Shown piece by piece: positions 63,970 through 64,000 of a stretch of DNA of 64,000 nt; position 1 is the first letter of the stretch; each line of letters begins with the position of its first letter. The notes under the pieces are model-generated. The model did no database searches. It was given only the letters and a program-made list of their open reading frames with translations, and had not been told where the DNA came from. Source of the DNA: Teichococcus coralli (lineage in GTDB: Bacteria > Pseudomonadota > Alphaproteobacteria > Acetobacterales > Acetobacteraceae). The position numbers and the translations under genes were made by a program. Location: the NCBI RefSeq assembly GCF_009829925.1, contig NZ_SNVJ01000002.1, forward strand, positions 186,001-250,000, read 5' to 3'.

Positions 63970-64000
63970 ATGCTGAACTACCTGCTGCTGGTCGCGGTCA
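63970..64000 (+). CDS. Start of a further gene (runs off window)
   Basis: An ATG at 63970, five bases after the hydrolase stop, opens a frame reading MLNYLLLVAV to the window end. It is hydrophobic and may be a membrane protein, presumably co-transcribed with the hydrolase. Nothing more can be said. Confidence 0.5.
   Translation, partial: MLNYLLLVAV

Overview
The window is a high-GC (about 70%) chromosomal segment of an alphaproteobacterium, most likely an Acetobacteraceae member of the Roseomonas type. The evidence is CtrA and ChpT homologues, an EipB-family envelope protein with its disulfide cysteines, a clamp-binding HdaA-like protein next to ppk1-ppx, the lgt/MidA/pgeF run, and many LacI, LysR and TRAP genes in dense overlapping operons. 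I see no phage, insertion sequence, CRISPR, rRNA or tRNA. It is core chromosome with catabolic and transport cassettes between housekeeping blocks. This placement is an inference from gene content only.

Left part (1-13 kb): the N-terminus of an MFS transporter, a MATE efflux pump, a LysR regulator facing a small exported protein, an asparaginase-family enzyme with a TRAP transporter pair (DctQM, no DctP), a chemoreceptor, eipB and aspS. From 12 to 22 kb: rnd, then a tightly packed minus-strand run reading DUF2066 protein, pgsA-like, PerM-like permease, hdaA-like, ppk1, ppx, with purM-purN diverging from its start.

From 22 to 30 kb: two LacI-controlled catabolic units. The first (plus strand) is lacI, a 3-hydroxyacyl-CoA-dehydrogenase-like enzyme and a GntP permease, with an 18-bp perfect palindrome and an 11-codon leader ORF in front. 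The second (minus strand) is an SDR, a HisD-like dehydrogenase and lacI, with a pair of mutually inverted 16-bp operators in front of the HisD-like gene. A cytoplasmic sulfite-oxidase-family molybdoenzyme lies between the units. A cyanide-insensitive-type cytochrome bd oxidase follows.

From 33 to 40 kb: the cell-cycle regulator gene ctrA, a compact chemotaxis operon (cheA with a fused receiver, cheW, cheY, cheB, cheR) and a ChpT-type phosphotransferase lie in one continuous block. This suggests that motility or chemotaxis and the CckA-ChpT-CtrA phosphorelay are linked here. The ctrA leader is unusually AT-rich and carries a GANTC site and several dyads.

Right part (40-64 kb): DUF3553, a TauE-type permease, moaA, a lipoprotein and two TerC paralogues, purB, a Pro/Tyr-rich exported peptide, ubiK-like, a heptose epimerase gene, lgt-midA-pgeF, a tiny membrane protein, a lipoprotein, prs, GNAT, GST, histidine phosphatase, an iron-type ABC transporter lacking its ATPase, rplY-pth-(hypothetical)-ychF, a hybrid histidine kinase, DUF4169 and a dienelactone hydrolase.
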